32,413 nt of DNA, taken from contig JAADEI010000129.1 of assembly GCA_013153515.1 (NCBI GenBank), forward strand, positions 1 to 32,413, in the 5' to 3' direction. The notes beneath the pieces are model-generated. The model was not told where the DNA came from, ran no database searches, and saw only the letters and a program-made list of their open reading frames with translations. The stretch is from Chlorobiota bacterium. Its GTDB lineage: Bacteria; Bacteroidota; Bacteroidia; JAADEI01. Of this stretch, positions 23,513 through 31,391 are shown one piece after another (within the stretch, counting starts at the first letter, position 1; each line of letters begins with the position of its first letter). The position numbers were made by a program, and so were the translations under genes.

Positions 23513-26422
23513 ATGTATAAGGGGGGGATTTTTTCTTTCTTGGCTGTTGTTTTCTCATTGCTTAATCCTGTTATTGCTCAGAGAAACGTAGTGGGCTATG
23601 CAATGAAGCCATTGCCCACACTAACCTTGCCTAATAGCACACAAAACAATTCGTCTAACAGTCAGAGCAATTATGTTAGATGTGCCACTGATGAATATGA
23701 TGCTTGGAAAAGGTCTAATGACCCTCAGTTTGATGCTATGCGTCGCCAGTTCATTCAAGCATTTGATATGTGGCTTCAAAATATGGATTTGAGCAGGTTG
23801 CAACAAAATGTTGTCTATACGATCCCTGTTGTTGTTCACGTGGTCTATAATACACCTTCTCAAAATCCTACAGATGCCCAGATTCAGGCTATGATTGATG
23901 CAGTAAACAAAGACCTGCGTCGCTTAAATAGTGATACCTCAAACACACCAAGCGTGTGGAAATCCATTGCAGCAGACTTTCAAATTGAACTTTGCCTTGC
24001 ACAACAGGACCCCTGGGGTAATCCTACTACAGGCATAGAAAGGAGACAAACCTCTGTGTCTTCATTCTCAGCCAATAACAATGACATTAAATTTTTTAGT
24101 ACTGGGGGACTGGATGCGTGGGACCCTACAAGGTATTTCAACATATGGATCGGTCCTTTGGGCGGGGGACTATTGGGATATGCTGAATTCCCAAGTGGAA
24201 CAGTTATTACATCGTCTCACACTACCTATGGCGTTGTTGTTGAATATTGCACCGTCACTGGAACCTGTGCTCCCTACAACCTCTACAGAACACTTACTCA
24301 CGAAATAGGACATTGCCTTAATCTTTATCATATTTGGGGAGACGATTTTGGAGCATGTACAGGAGATGATCAATGTCAAGATACTCCTAACCAAGCACAA
24401 GAAACAACAGGATGTCCTACTTTCCCTCAAACGGATGCCTGCTCACCAACATACCCAGGAATCATGTTTATGAACTACATGGACTATTCAGATGATGCTT
24501 GCATGAACCTGTTCACTCAAGACCAGAAAGCCAGAGCCTTGGCAGTGGTTACAAATTTCCTTTTGCCTCTTCTCTCCTCTAATGCATGTCAACCACCTGC
24601 AACGAACCAACCTCCAGTGGCTAATTTCTACGGAATCCCGACAACCATATATGCCGGGCAGAGTGTTAATTTCTTTGACCAATCTCTTTATTCACCAACT
24701 TCATGGACTTGGTCATTTCCAGGTGGAACGCCGGCAACCTCAACAGCACAAAACCCCTCAAACATTGTCTATAATACTCCGGGAACATACGACGTAATAT
24801 TGGTAGCATGCAATGCCTTCGGCTGCGATACCATGACTAAACAGAATTATATCACTGTATTACCTATCCCTTCATGCGTTACTATTGCTAACATTGATAC
24901 ATTCCCAATAGATACACCAATCCTCTACGTTACCAACTGTGACGGAACAGGTCCCCTGTCCTATGTGTCCGGACACAACTGCTATCAAGACATTGGCAAG
25001 ATGGATTTCTTCTCTTCGTCATCCCTTTCTGGATTTAATTATATAACGGCGGTTGCAATAGCCTTCGGAGTTGGAAAAGATGGCGGCAATGGAAATTCTA
25101 TCAACGTTACAGTGTGGGACAGTAATAGGAATGTTCTTGCTTCAGTACCAGTTCCTTATAGTAAAATCAAGCAAGATGTTGACAGTGGCAGGGTGACAAT
25201 CGTACCGTTACCTAACCCAATTCCAATCCCACCGAACGGAGTGTATGCAGGCATTACATTTACCTATTCTTCGGGAGACACAGTAGCAATCCTTACTAAC
25301 AAACACAACAACTCACCGGCACCGGGAACCGCTTGGGAGATATGGTCGGATGGCTCATGGCACGTTTATGGGGATGCAACTAATTCTTGGGGACTCAATG
25401 TGTCCCACTACATCTGGTTGTTTGCCACATCCGGACTACCAAACGCTTCTTTTACGCCCATCAGAGACACCATCTGCGAAGGGGAAACGGTAACTTTTGA
25501 CGCCTCTGCTTCTTCAAATAGTTCGGAGTTCTATTGGTCATTGCCAGGGTCATCAATGCCTTCGGCACAGGGCGTAACAGTTGCCACATCCTATCCAAAT
25601 GCTGGAACCTACGACGTCCAGTTGGTTGTTGGTAATGCCTGTTTTGCGTATGATACTTTATTTGTACCTAATGCTATTATTGTCAATCCCAAACCAACAA
25701 TTTCCATTAACCCAGCAAACCCAGTTATTTGCACCGGGCAGAGCGTTACCCTCACCGCGTCAGGAGCACAATCCTACACATGGTCACCTTCCACTGGGCT
25801 GAACACAACCACTGGAAGCATGGTAGTGGCAAGCCCTTCCTCAACAACCACATATACTGTTGTCGGGACATCCGCCGAAGGATGCACTAACTTAGCATAT
25901 GTAACAGTCACGGTAACGGACCAATATCCTGTGCCTAACATACAGGTGATAAGTGATACATCCGTGCTTTGTGCCTCAGATACAATCATTTTAGATGCTT
26001 CCGGTTCTCAATTCGTGCAGAACTGGACATGGGACATTCCGGGTGTCGCTTCATCCACTTCAACAGATGCCATAGTGCCCGTGGTATTCCCATCTCAAGG
26101 CATATATACGGTAACTCTGACGGTAGAAAACGGTTGTGGAACAACACAGGACACCATAGTGCTAAACATTAAAGCATGCTATACTGGGATTGAAGATGCA
26201 AAAGAGAACCTAATAGTTACAACAATGCAAAACAAAGTGATTATCACAACATCACAACTATACCGACTTACCATAACGGACCCTGTGGGCAGGATGATTG
26301 CTGAAAGAGAACTTCCAGCAGGAAAACATTCCATTCAGTTGAGTCCGGGACTTTATTTTATCCAATTGACGGACAAGCAACTTAATCACACAACTATTAA
26401 AAAAGTATTACTTATGGAGTAA
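23513..26422 (+). CDS. Secreted M43-type metalloprotease with PKD domains and T9SS sorting domain
   Basis: 969 residues. Signal peptide 1-22, then a propeptide-like stretch. The zinc protease domain (about 100-350) carries HEIGHCLNLYHIWG: H263, E264, H267 and H273 form the HExxHxxxxxH metzincin site, and MNYMDY at 320-325 supplies the Met-turn (M323). This fits the M43 pappalysin/cytophagalysin group. Downstream modules: PKD about 367-450 (ending PGTYDVILVACNAFG); an unassigned beta-rich region about 455-640; PKD about 645-725; an Ig/PKD-like SPSTGLNTTTG module about 727-802; PKD about 808-888. Residues 893-969 (LYRLTITDPVGRMIAERELPAG ... SPGLYFIQL ... TIKKVLL) are a T9SS type A sorting domain. 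Many cysteines suggest disulfides. Likely an extracellular protein degrader. Confidence 0.92.
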   Translation: MYKGGIFSFLAVVFSLLNPVIAQRNVVGYAMKPLPTLTLPNSTQNNSSNSQSNYVRCATDEYDAWKRSNDPQFDAMRRQFIQAFDMWLQNMDLSRLQQNVVYTIPVVVHVVYNTPSQNPTDAQIQAMIDAVNKDLRRLNSDTSNTPSVWKSIAADFQIELCLAQQDPWGNPTTGIERRQTSVSSFSANNNDIKFFSTGGLDAWDPTRYFNIWIGPLGGGLLGYAEFPSGTVITSSHTTYGVVVEYCTVTGTCAPYNLYRTLTHEIGHCLNLYHIWGDDFGACTGDDQCQDTPNQAQETTGCPTFPQTDACSPTYPGIMFMNYMDYSDDACMNLFTQDQKARALAVVTNFLLPLLSSNACQPPATNQPPVANFYGIPTTIYAGQSVNFFDQSLYSPTSWTWSFPGGTPATSTAQNPSNIVYNTPGTYDVILVACNAFGCDTMTKQNYITVLPIPSCVTIANIDTFPIDTPILYVTNCDGTGPLSYVSGHNCYQDIGKMDFFSSSSLSGFNYITAVAIAFGVGKDGGNGNSINVTVWDSNRNVLASVPVPYSKIKQDVDSGRVTIVPLPNPIPIPPNGVYAGITFTYSSGDTVAILTNKHNNSPAPGTAWEIWSDGSWHVYGDATNSWGLNVSHYIWLFATSGLPNASFTPIRDTICEGETVTFDASASSNSSEFYWSLPGSSMPSAQGVTVATSYPNAGTYDVQLVVGNACFAYDTLFVPNAIIVNPKPTISINPANPVICTGQSVTLTASGAQSYTWSPSTGLNTTTGSMVVASPSSTTTYTVVGTSAEGCTNLAYVTVTVTDQYPVPNIQVISDTSVLCASDTIILDASGSQFVQNWTWDIPGVASSTSTDAIVPVVFPSQGIYTVTLTVENGCGTTQDTIVLNIKACYTGIEDAKENLIVTTMQNKVIITTSQLYRLTITDPVGRMIAERELPAGKHSIQLSPGLYFIQLTDKQLNHTTIKKVLLME

Positions 26423-26516
26423 TCGTGCAGAGCTTCTCTACCTTTCTACCTTAGAAACTTCAACTTGCTTTATATCGCAATTTATTTATATGCAATCTAA
26501 ACAAGCCCAACAATTA

Positions 26517-26524
26517 TATCTTTG
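26517..26524 (+). promoter_or_regulatory. Bacteroidota -7 box for the hydroxylase/macro-domain pair
   Basis: TATCTTTG, an exact match, 13 bp before the ATG at 26538. It lies inside the longer open frame that begins at 26490, so the upstream ATG is unlikely to be the start. Confidence 0.58.
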
Positions 26525-26537
26525 TCCCTTGAAAAAC

Positions 26538-27203
26538 ATGCGAACCATGACAACCGCAGTTAAAACAAACAGGATTCCGGAATACTTACGACCGAGGGCT
26601 CAGGGGGAATGCGAACTGCACAAGAATCCAACACTAAACAGGATTGCCCGAACACCTGTGTGGCTTCCTTGGGCTGTTTACCTGCCAATCATTGCCTTGA
26701 TAATTGGCTTCGCAATCTTTAAAGTTGGCGTAAGCATTTGGTCCGTGGCAGTCCTGTTCTTTGCAGGTTGGTTCACTTGGACCCTTACTGAATATGTGGT
26801 TCATCGGTTCCTCTACCACACAGAGACCAAATGGGAATGGTTACATAGGTTTCAAGACAGGGCTCATTATGTCCATCACAGGCACCCGAAGGACCCGCTT
26901 TGCCTCGCTATGCCACCGCTTGTAAGCATATTTGTTGCCGCTATTTTCTTCGCATTATTCCACTATCTCTTAGGCAACTTGTCCTATGCATTTTTTGCAG
27001 GCTTCGTCTTTGGATATCTGGTTTATCTATTTTTCCACTGGGCTCAGCACAGACTGCCTAAAAGGAGCGTTCCGAAGTTCTGGCATCCGCTCTGGGAACA
27101 TCATGTTATACACCATTATAAGGACCCAACCGTTAATTTTGGAGTGAGCACCCGATTGTGGGACGTGATGTTTGGAACATCGGATAAAAATGAGGAAAGA
27201 TGA
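26538..27203 (+). CDS. Fatty acid hydroxylase superfamily membrane protein
   Basis: 221 residues from ATG 26538 (a second ATG at 26547 is also possible; the frame opens at 26490). Two hydrophobic regions (about 43-80 and 125-166) flank histidine clusters typical of di-iron membrane hydroxylases: HRFLYH (89-94), H110 with HHRH (113-116), HWAQH (167-171) and HHVIHH (188-193). This places it in the FA hydroxylase/sterol desaturase superfamily, which includes sphingolipid/fatty-acid 2-hydroxylases and carotenoid hydroxylases. The layout HRFLYH ... HYVHHRHPKDP ... PLWEHHVIHHYKDP looks closer to the fatty-acid 2-hydroxylase type, which would fit Bacteroidota hydroxylated sphingolipids, but the substrate is inferred. 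It overlaps the macro-domain gene by 4 bp. Confidence 0.85.
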   Translation: MRTMTTAVKTNRIPEYLRPRAQGECELHKNPTLNRIARTPVWLPWAVYLPIIALIIGFAIFKVGVSIWSVAVLFFAGWFTWTLTEYVVHRFLYHTETKWEWLHRFQDRAHYVHHRHPKDPLCLAMPPLVSIFVAAIFFALFHYLLGNLSYAFFAGFVFGYLVYLFFHWAQHRLPKRSVPKFWHPLWEHHVIHHYKDPTVNFGVSTRLWDVMFGTSDKNEER

Positions 27204-27754
27204 GTGTTTGGGACAGAATTGAGATTGCCAGAGGAGACATTACCACCTTTGAAGTTGATGCGATTGTCAATGCCGCCAACTCGTCGCTGATGGGCGGCGG
27301 GGGAGTGGATGGAGCCATCCATCGGGCTGCCGGTCCTCAACTTAAAGAAGAATTAAAGCGAATCCGTAGAGAACAATATCCAGATGGGTTGCCGCCCGGA
27401 CAAGCAGTGATTACAAAAGGCTATAACCTGCCCGCTAAATACGTCATCCACACAGTCGGTCCAATATGGCGAGGCGGAAACCATAACGAAGACGAAATCC
27501 TTGCCAGTGCATATCGAAACTCGCTGAAAATAGCCAGTGAACGAAAGTTTGATACAGTCGCCTTCCCTTCCATTTCCACAGGAGCATATCGGTTTCCTGT
27601 TGAAAGAGCAGCGAAGATAGCACTAAAAACAATTGCAGATTTCTTGAGCCAAAATGAATATCCCAGAAAAGTGATTATGGTTCTTTACGACGAACCTACT
27701 TATGATGTTTACAAACGAACCTATGAGGAACTGTCTCATGAACAGATAGCGTGA
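27200..27754 (+). CDS. Macro-domain protein, YmdB-like ADP-ribose hydrolase
   Basis: A 184-residue single macro domain that likely removes acetyl or ADP-ribosyl groups from O-acetyl-ADP-ribose or ADP-ribosylated targets. Signatures: RGDITTFEVDAIVNAANSSL (11-30) with the NAAN motif, GGGGVDGAIHRAAGPQL (32-48), KGYNLPAKYVIHTVGP (about 74-89), and AFPSISTGAYRFPVERAAKIAL (about 116-137). All residues of the phosphate-binding loops look intact. The ATG overlaps the stop of the hydroxylase gene by 4 bp (ATGA), so the two are translationally coupled. The pairing of a membrane hydroxylase with an ADP-ribose enzyme has no obvious biochemical explanation. Confidence 0.93.
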   Translation: MSVWDRIEIARGDITTFEVDAIVNAANSSLMGGGGVDGAIHRAAGPQLKEELKRIRREQYPDGLPPGQAVITKGYNLPAKYVIHTVGPIWRGGNHNEDEILASAYRNSLKIASERKFDTVAFPSISTGAYRFPVERAAKIALKTIADFLSQNEYPRKVIMVLYDEPTYDVYKRTYEELSHEQIA

Positions 27755-27782
27755 CTACTGCTGACAAACCCGCTTATATTCT

Positions 27783-27790
27783 TATCTTTG
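27783..27790 (+). promoter_or_regulatory. Bacteroidota -7 box for the rhomboid gene
   Basis: TATCTTTG followed by CA, an exact match to the extended consensus, 16 bp before the ATG at 27807. Confidence 0.7.
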
Positions 27791-27806
27791 CATAAAAAGT
27801 GCGTAA

Positions 27807-28556
27807 ATGATACCCTTATATGACATTATTCCCAGTCGTAGAAAGCCCATCGTTAACTATATCATAATTGTGCTGTGTTTCATTACATTCTTCTATGAAT
27901 TGAGCCTTTCACCTGTGGAAAGGGAGATTTTTGTAAGGACCTATGGAGTTGTTCCCGCTAATTATTCCGCTGTTCCCTTCTGGGAATGGTTCACCAACCT
28001 GTCCCTGCTTATTCCGCTCATCACAAGCATGTTCCTGCACGGAGGCTGGGCTCATATCATCGGAAACATGTGGTCGCTATGGATTTTCGGAGATAACGTG
28101 GAAGACGTAATGGGACACGTCAGATATGCTATATTTTATCTGCTCTCTGGTTTGGGAGCAATAACCCTGCACATACTGTTAAATCTTGATTCCACCATTC
28201 CAACCATTGGGGCTTCCGGGGCAATTTCAGGAGTTATGGGAGCATACATGTATTTGTTCCCGTGGAGCCGAATCGTTACACTAATCCCTGTGTTCTTTAT
28301 GGCATATTTCGTTGAGATTCCCGCCTATGTTTATTTAGGCGTGTGGTTCATAGGACAATTGATTTCTGGAATGGTTACTTTCGCCATTGGCAGTGCTGGC
28401 GGAATAGCCTTCTGGGCACATGTGGGAGGCTTCGTCGCCGGAATATTCCTCAGGAAACTGTTTGTTAAGGATGTTCCAAAGCCACCCAGATGGAACGATT
28501 ACTATTCAATTGAATACGATAGCACGGACAGGAATTATTATGGTCCCTTTTCTTAA
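27807..28556 (+). CDS. Rhomboid-family intramembrane serine protease
   Basis: A 249-residue polytopic membrane protein. It has the rhomboid HGGWAHIIGNMWSLWIFG segment (78-95), the nucleophile S137 in GASGAISGVMGAY, and the catalytic histidine H205 in AHVGGFVAGIF. It should cleave transmembrane substrates in the inner membrane; targets are unknown. The opening (MIPLYDIIPSRRKPIVNYIII) and the WXR-like loop insertion between helices 1 and 2 fit common bacterial rhomboids of the roughly 250-residue class. The gene has its own promoter box and converges on rdgB with a 4-bp overlap of stop codons. Confidence 0.93.
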   Translation: MIPLYDIIPSRRKPIVNYIIIVLCFITFFYELSLSPVEREIFVRTYGVVPANYSAVPFWEWFTNLSLLIPLITSMFLHGGWAHIIGNMWSLWIFGDNVEDVMGHVRYAIFYLLSGLGAITLHILLNLDSTIPTIGASGAISGVMGAYMYLFPWSRIVTLIPVFFMAYFVEIPAYVYLGVWFIGQLISGMVTFAIGSAGGIAFWAHVGGFVAGIFLRKLFVKDVPKPPRWNDYYSIEYDSTDRNYYGPFS

Positions 28557-29134
28557 CTGATGCTTCTGCAGAATTTAAGAAATTTCTTGACTGCCCGAGC
28601 CCGATGGCTAAATTCATTCTTCACTTCAGCAGGCAGTTCGGCAAATGTTTGTTCATATCCATCAGGGATAAATATTGGGTCATACCCGAAACCGCCATGT
28701 CCCGATTCCACTTCCGCTATCCTGCCTTCCACAACACCCTCAAAGAAATGAGGAACACCGTCTATTATTGCCACAAGAACTGTTCTGAACCGTGCTTTTC
28801 GGTTAGTAATCCCTTTCATCTGTTTCAAGACCAGTTGCCTGCGTTGTGAAATAGTTAGGTCCTCACCGCCATATCGGGCAGTGTGAACACCGGGTTTCCC
28901 ACCAAGGGCGTCAATCTCTAATCCTGTGTCCTCGGCAAAAACAGGTTTCTTAAGCAGATGCCAAGCCTTATGTGCCTTTGCCCATGCATTGGCATCCAAC
29001 GTGGAAAATGGTTCTTCTATCGGCGGGAAGCCCTCAGGTAGCAATTCAATGGAAAGGGTATATTTTATTATGGCACGTAATTCTTCCAGTTTATGTGGAT
29101 TTCTGGTTGCCACAACCCACCTCTCAGGACACAT
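28553..29134 (-). CDS. rdgB: dITP/XTP pyrophosphatase (RdgB/HAM1 family)
   Basis: House-cleaning enzyme that hydrolyses dITP, ITP and XTP to monophosphates, keeping deaminated purines out of DNA. The 193-residue product carries WVVATRNPHKLEELRAI (6-22), FAEDTGLEIDALGGKPGVHTARYGGE (about 65-90), GHGGFGYDPIFIPDGYEQTFAELPAEVKNEFSHRARAVKKF (about 147-187). All substrate- and metal-binding signatures are intact. Its start overlaps the end of the upstream unknown gene by 11 bp. Together with endonuclease V at 6649-7329 it gives this window two separate defences against deaminated purines. Confidence 0.95.
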   Translation of the reverse strand: MCPERWVVATRNPHKLEELRAIIKYTLSIELLPEGFPPIEEPFSTLDANAWAKAHKAWHLLKKPVFAEDTGLEIDALGGKPGVHTARYGGEDLTISQRRQLVLKQMKGITNRKARFRTVLVAIIDGVPHFFEGVVEGRIAEVESGHGGFGYDPIFIPDGYEQTFAELPAEVKNEFSHRARAVKKFLKFCRSIS

Positions 29135-29612
29135 TATAAATTCTTTTTAGGTTTTCCCACAGTTTGGCTTTCAACTGCCTGTTTTTATATATTGCAGAAG
29201 GTTTATGAGAGAGTAAACAAACGGAATCTAAAAGATTAAAAGGCTTATATGCAAACTTGTTTGGGTCGTCTATGTTAATCCCAATCAGTGAGGGATGAAC
29301 GCCCATCACAAGAACATATTTAATCGTTGGGAAAACTCTCTTGAATGCTATGAAAGAAAAAGGTTTTTCCGGTTGCCAGTATGCCACTAAAGAGGAATGC
29401 TGTTGCTTGACTGCAAGCAAAATTTTTCCAATAAACCCTTCGTAAGGCTGTTGGTCATGGCTTGTAATAACCAGAGTGTGGACTGGCTGACCAGTTATCT
29501 CATACTCAACACTTGTAGGAAGGTAGAAAACATGCTCAATATGTGCTATTACACCTTCCCGATATTGGCTTTCCAATATTCCTTTCAAAATTTCAGACTT
29601 AAAATCATTCAT
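29124..29612 (-). CDS. Conserved-looking protein of unknown function, translationally coupled to rdgB
   Basis: 162 residues from ATG 29612 (MNDFKSEILKGI). The frame extends to 29750, but that start would run through the ilvE promoter and about 96 bp of ilvE coding sequence, so it is rejected. No signal peptide or membrane segment is visible. It has an alternating strand/helix pattern: VHTLVITSHDQQ, GFIGKILLAVKQQHSSLVAYW, FSFIAFKRVFPTIKYVLVMGVHPSLIGINI, YKPFNLLDSVCLLSHKPSAIYKNRQLKAKLWENLKRIY. I recall similar short Bacteroidota proteins. The end of the fold, a strand then a loop then a KxxLWxxLK helix, weakly recalls DNA polymerase III psi (HolD), but this is only a pattern impression. It overlaps rdgB by 11 bp and is divergent from ilvE across 42 bp. 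Confidence 0.72.
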   Translation of the reverse strand: MNDFKSEILKGILESQYREGVIAHIEHVFYLPTSVEYEITGQPVHTLVITSHDQQPYEGFIGKILLAVKQQHSSLVAYWQPEKPFSFIAFKRVFPTIKYVLVMGVHPSLIGINIDDPNKFAYKPFNLLDSVCLLSHKPSAIYKNRQLKAKLWENLKRIYNVS

Positions 29613-29629
29613 GATTGTAAAATTATGCC

Positions 29630-29637
29630 TAAATTTG
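29630..29637 (+). promoter_or_regulatory. Bacteroidota -7 box for ilvE
   Basis: TAAATTTG, an exact TAnnTTTG match, 17 bp before the ATG at 29655. It supports that start over the ATGs at 29397 and 29625, which lie upstream of the box. Confidence 0.58.
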
Positions 29638-29654
29638 CTAAAAAGCCATTGGGT

Positions 29655-30743
29655 ATGCAAGTTCAAGAGATGCCAGAGATAAGGGTTCAAAGGGTAGGGC
29701 AGTCCAGAATAAATGAAGTTGATTGGGATAACCTCATTTTCGGAAGGCACTATTCAGACCACATGTTCGTGGCTGACTACCGAGATGGGCAATGGACAGA
29801 TTTAAGAATCGTTCCTTATGAGAAAATAAGCGTATATCCCGCATTGATTGCTTTCCACTACGGACAAGAAATCTTTGAGGGGTTGAAAGCCTATCGGACC
29901 GTGGACGGCAAAGTGGCTATATTCCGCCCTGACAAGAACATAAAGCGAATGAACAATTCGGCTCGCAGAATGGCTATGCCAGAATTTCCCTTTGATTGGT
30001 TTATGGAAGCAATGAAGAAACTGGTTAGCATAGACAAAGACTGGGTTCCAGCAGGCGACGATGTAGCACTATATATCAGACCCTTCATGATTGCCACTGA
30101 TGAATACGTTGGCGTCCGTCCCTCAGATACTTATAAACTGTTTATCATCACAAGCCCTGTTGGACCTTACTATGCCAAGCCACTTAACGTTAAGGTTGAA
30201 AGGAAATACGTCAGGGCATTTCCCGGAGGAACGGGGTATGCCAAGGCTGCTGGGAACTATGGCGGGGCAATGATGCCAACGGCTCTCGCTAAGGAAGAAG
30301 GCTTTGACCAACTCTTGTGGACAGATGGAATCCATCATGAATACATTGAGGAGTCCGGCACAATGAATGTCTTCTTCATTATCAACGGAACAGTAGTTAC
30401 GCCACCGCTCACTGGAACAATCCTTCCGGGAGTAACCAGAGATAGCATAATCACACTATGCAAGGATATGGGCATTCCCGTTGAGGAACGGCAAATAACT
30501 GTTAGGGAATTGTTTGAAGCGTATGAAAAAGGAATTCTGGAAGACGCTTTTGGCAGTGGAACAGCCGTTACAATCCATCACATTGTAAGCATTACGGACA
30601 TCCTGCCCAATGGAGAGAGGAGAACCATTGAATTACCAAGCCCTGAAAAACGGGAAGTTTCCAATAAATTGAAAGAAGTCCTTGAAGGCATTAAACGTAG
30701 GAAATATCCCGATCGGCATGGCTGGCTCGTCTATGTTGATTAA
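29655..30743 (+). CDS. ilvE: Branched-chain amino acid aminotransferase, type II
   Basis: PLP enzyme that interconverts leucine, isoleucine and valine with their 2-oxo acids. From ATG 29655 it is 362 residues, the expected length for the eukaryote-like (type II, about 360-residue) branch. Signatures: VDWDNLIFGRHYSDHMFVADY (22-42), HYGQEIFEGLKAY (68-80), RPDKNIKRMNNSARRM (91-106), IRPFMIATDEYVGV, and FPGGTGYAKAAGNYGGAMMP with the PLP lysine K197, then HEYIEESGTMNVFFI. The frame is open much further upstream, but those residues do not resemble the family and overlap the gene on the other strand. RuvA follows 18 bp later, presumably on the same transcript. Confidence 0.94.
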   Translation: MQVQEMPEIRVQRVGQSRINEVDWDNLIFGRHYSDHMFVADYRDGQWTDLRIVPYEKISVYPALIAFHYGQEIFEGLKAYRTVDGKVAIFRPDKNIKRMNNSARRMAMPEFPFDWFMEAMKKLVSIDKDWVPAGDDVALYIRPFMIATDEYVGVRPSDTYKLFIITSPVGPYYAKPLNVKVERKYVRAFPGGTGYAKAAGNYGGAMMPTALAKEEGFDQLLWTDGIHHEYIEESGTMNVFFIINGTVVTPPLTGTILPGVTRDSIITLCKDMGIPVEERQITVRELFEAYEKGILEDAFGSGTAVTIHHIVSITDILPNGERRTIELPSPEKREVSNKLKEVLEGIKRRKYPDRHGWLVYVD

Positions 30744-30761
30744 TTAACATTTGCTTGGATA

Positions 30762-31361
30762 ATGAACTTTATTGACGGCTTAAAAGGGATTGTATGGGAG
30801 CGTGGTCCCACATGGATAGTGCTAAACGTTGATAACACAGGGTTTTATTATAAGATTGAGATTCCCGCATATTCAGAAGATTTGCTTCCCGAAGGCAGTC
30901 AAGTGCACATTTTTACTTATGTTTTCAAGAATCCACAGGAAGAATTAATTATGTTCGGATTTCTTTCCCGGGAGGAGCGGAACCTGTTTGAAAGGCTTCT
31001 GAGAATTCAGGGAGTAGGAATTTCAATAGCAAGGAATATTCTGTCTACCTATTCACCGGCTGAGTTCGCTGGAATAGTCTCAGGAGAAGATGTTGAGAGT
31101 CTTAAAGACATAAAGGGCATTGGGGAAAGACTTGCTAATAGAATCATTTATGAACTGAAACCCGATTTTGACTTAAAGGCTGAACAGGCAAACAGTAGCC
31201 TAATCCTCAGTTCAATCAAAGCCCTTGAGATGCTCGGGCTGTCAAGACGGGAAGCCAGAAAACTGGTTAAGAAAGCCATTGAGTCGGGAATGGATGACGT
31301 TCAGAAGGTCGTTACTAAAGCCCTTCAACTGAGGGGAATTATTGGTTCACATGAAAAATAA
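30762..31361 (+). CDS. ruvA: Holliday junction branch migration protein RuvA
   Basis: Tetrameric Holliday-junction-binding subunit that loads RuvB helicase. 199 residues in three parts: an N-terminal OB domain (about 1-62, MNFIDGLKGIVW ... QEELIMFGF); a double helix-hairpin-helix domain with LLRIQGVGISIARNIL (about 79-94) and LKDIKGIGERLANRIIYELK (about 114-133); and a C-terminal RuvB-contact domain (about 148-199, SSIKALEMLGLSRREARKLVKKAIE). All HhH glycines are present. It follows ilvE by 18 bp. RuvB and RuvC are not nearby, which is common. The lipoprotein gene begins 30 bp downstream. Confidence 0.95.
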   Translation: MNFIDGLKGIVWERGPTWIVLNVDNTGFYYKIEIPAYSEDLLPEGSQVHIFTYVFKNPQEELIMFGFLSREERNLFERLLRIQGVGISIARNILSTYSPAEFAGIVSGEDVESLKDIKGIGERLANRIIYELKPDFDLKAEQANSSLILSSIKALEMLGLSRREARKLVKKAIESGMDDVQKVVTKALQLRGIIGSHEK

Positions 31362-31391
31362 TCGTCCCGACCATTGCGTTGTCCTGCATAC

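Noticed and set aside
26490-26537. Upstream start for the fatty acid hydroxylase gene
   Set aside because: The TATCTTTG box at 26517-26524 lies inside it and the extra residues look like non-coding sequence.
29397-29654. N-terminal extension of ilvE back to the ATG at 29397
   Set aside because: The residues do not resemble the aminotransferase family, they lie antisense to the rdgB-coupled gene, and a promoter box sits at 29630-29637 just before the ATG at 29655.
29613-29750. Extension of the rdgB-coupled gene back to 29750
   Set aside because: It would run antisense through the ilvE start and promoter; the MNDF start at 29612 leaves a normal divergent gap.
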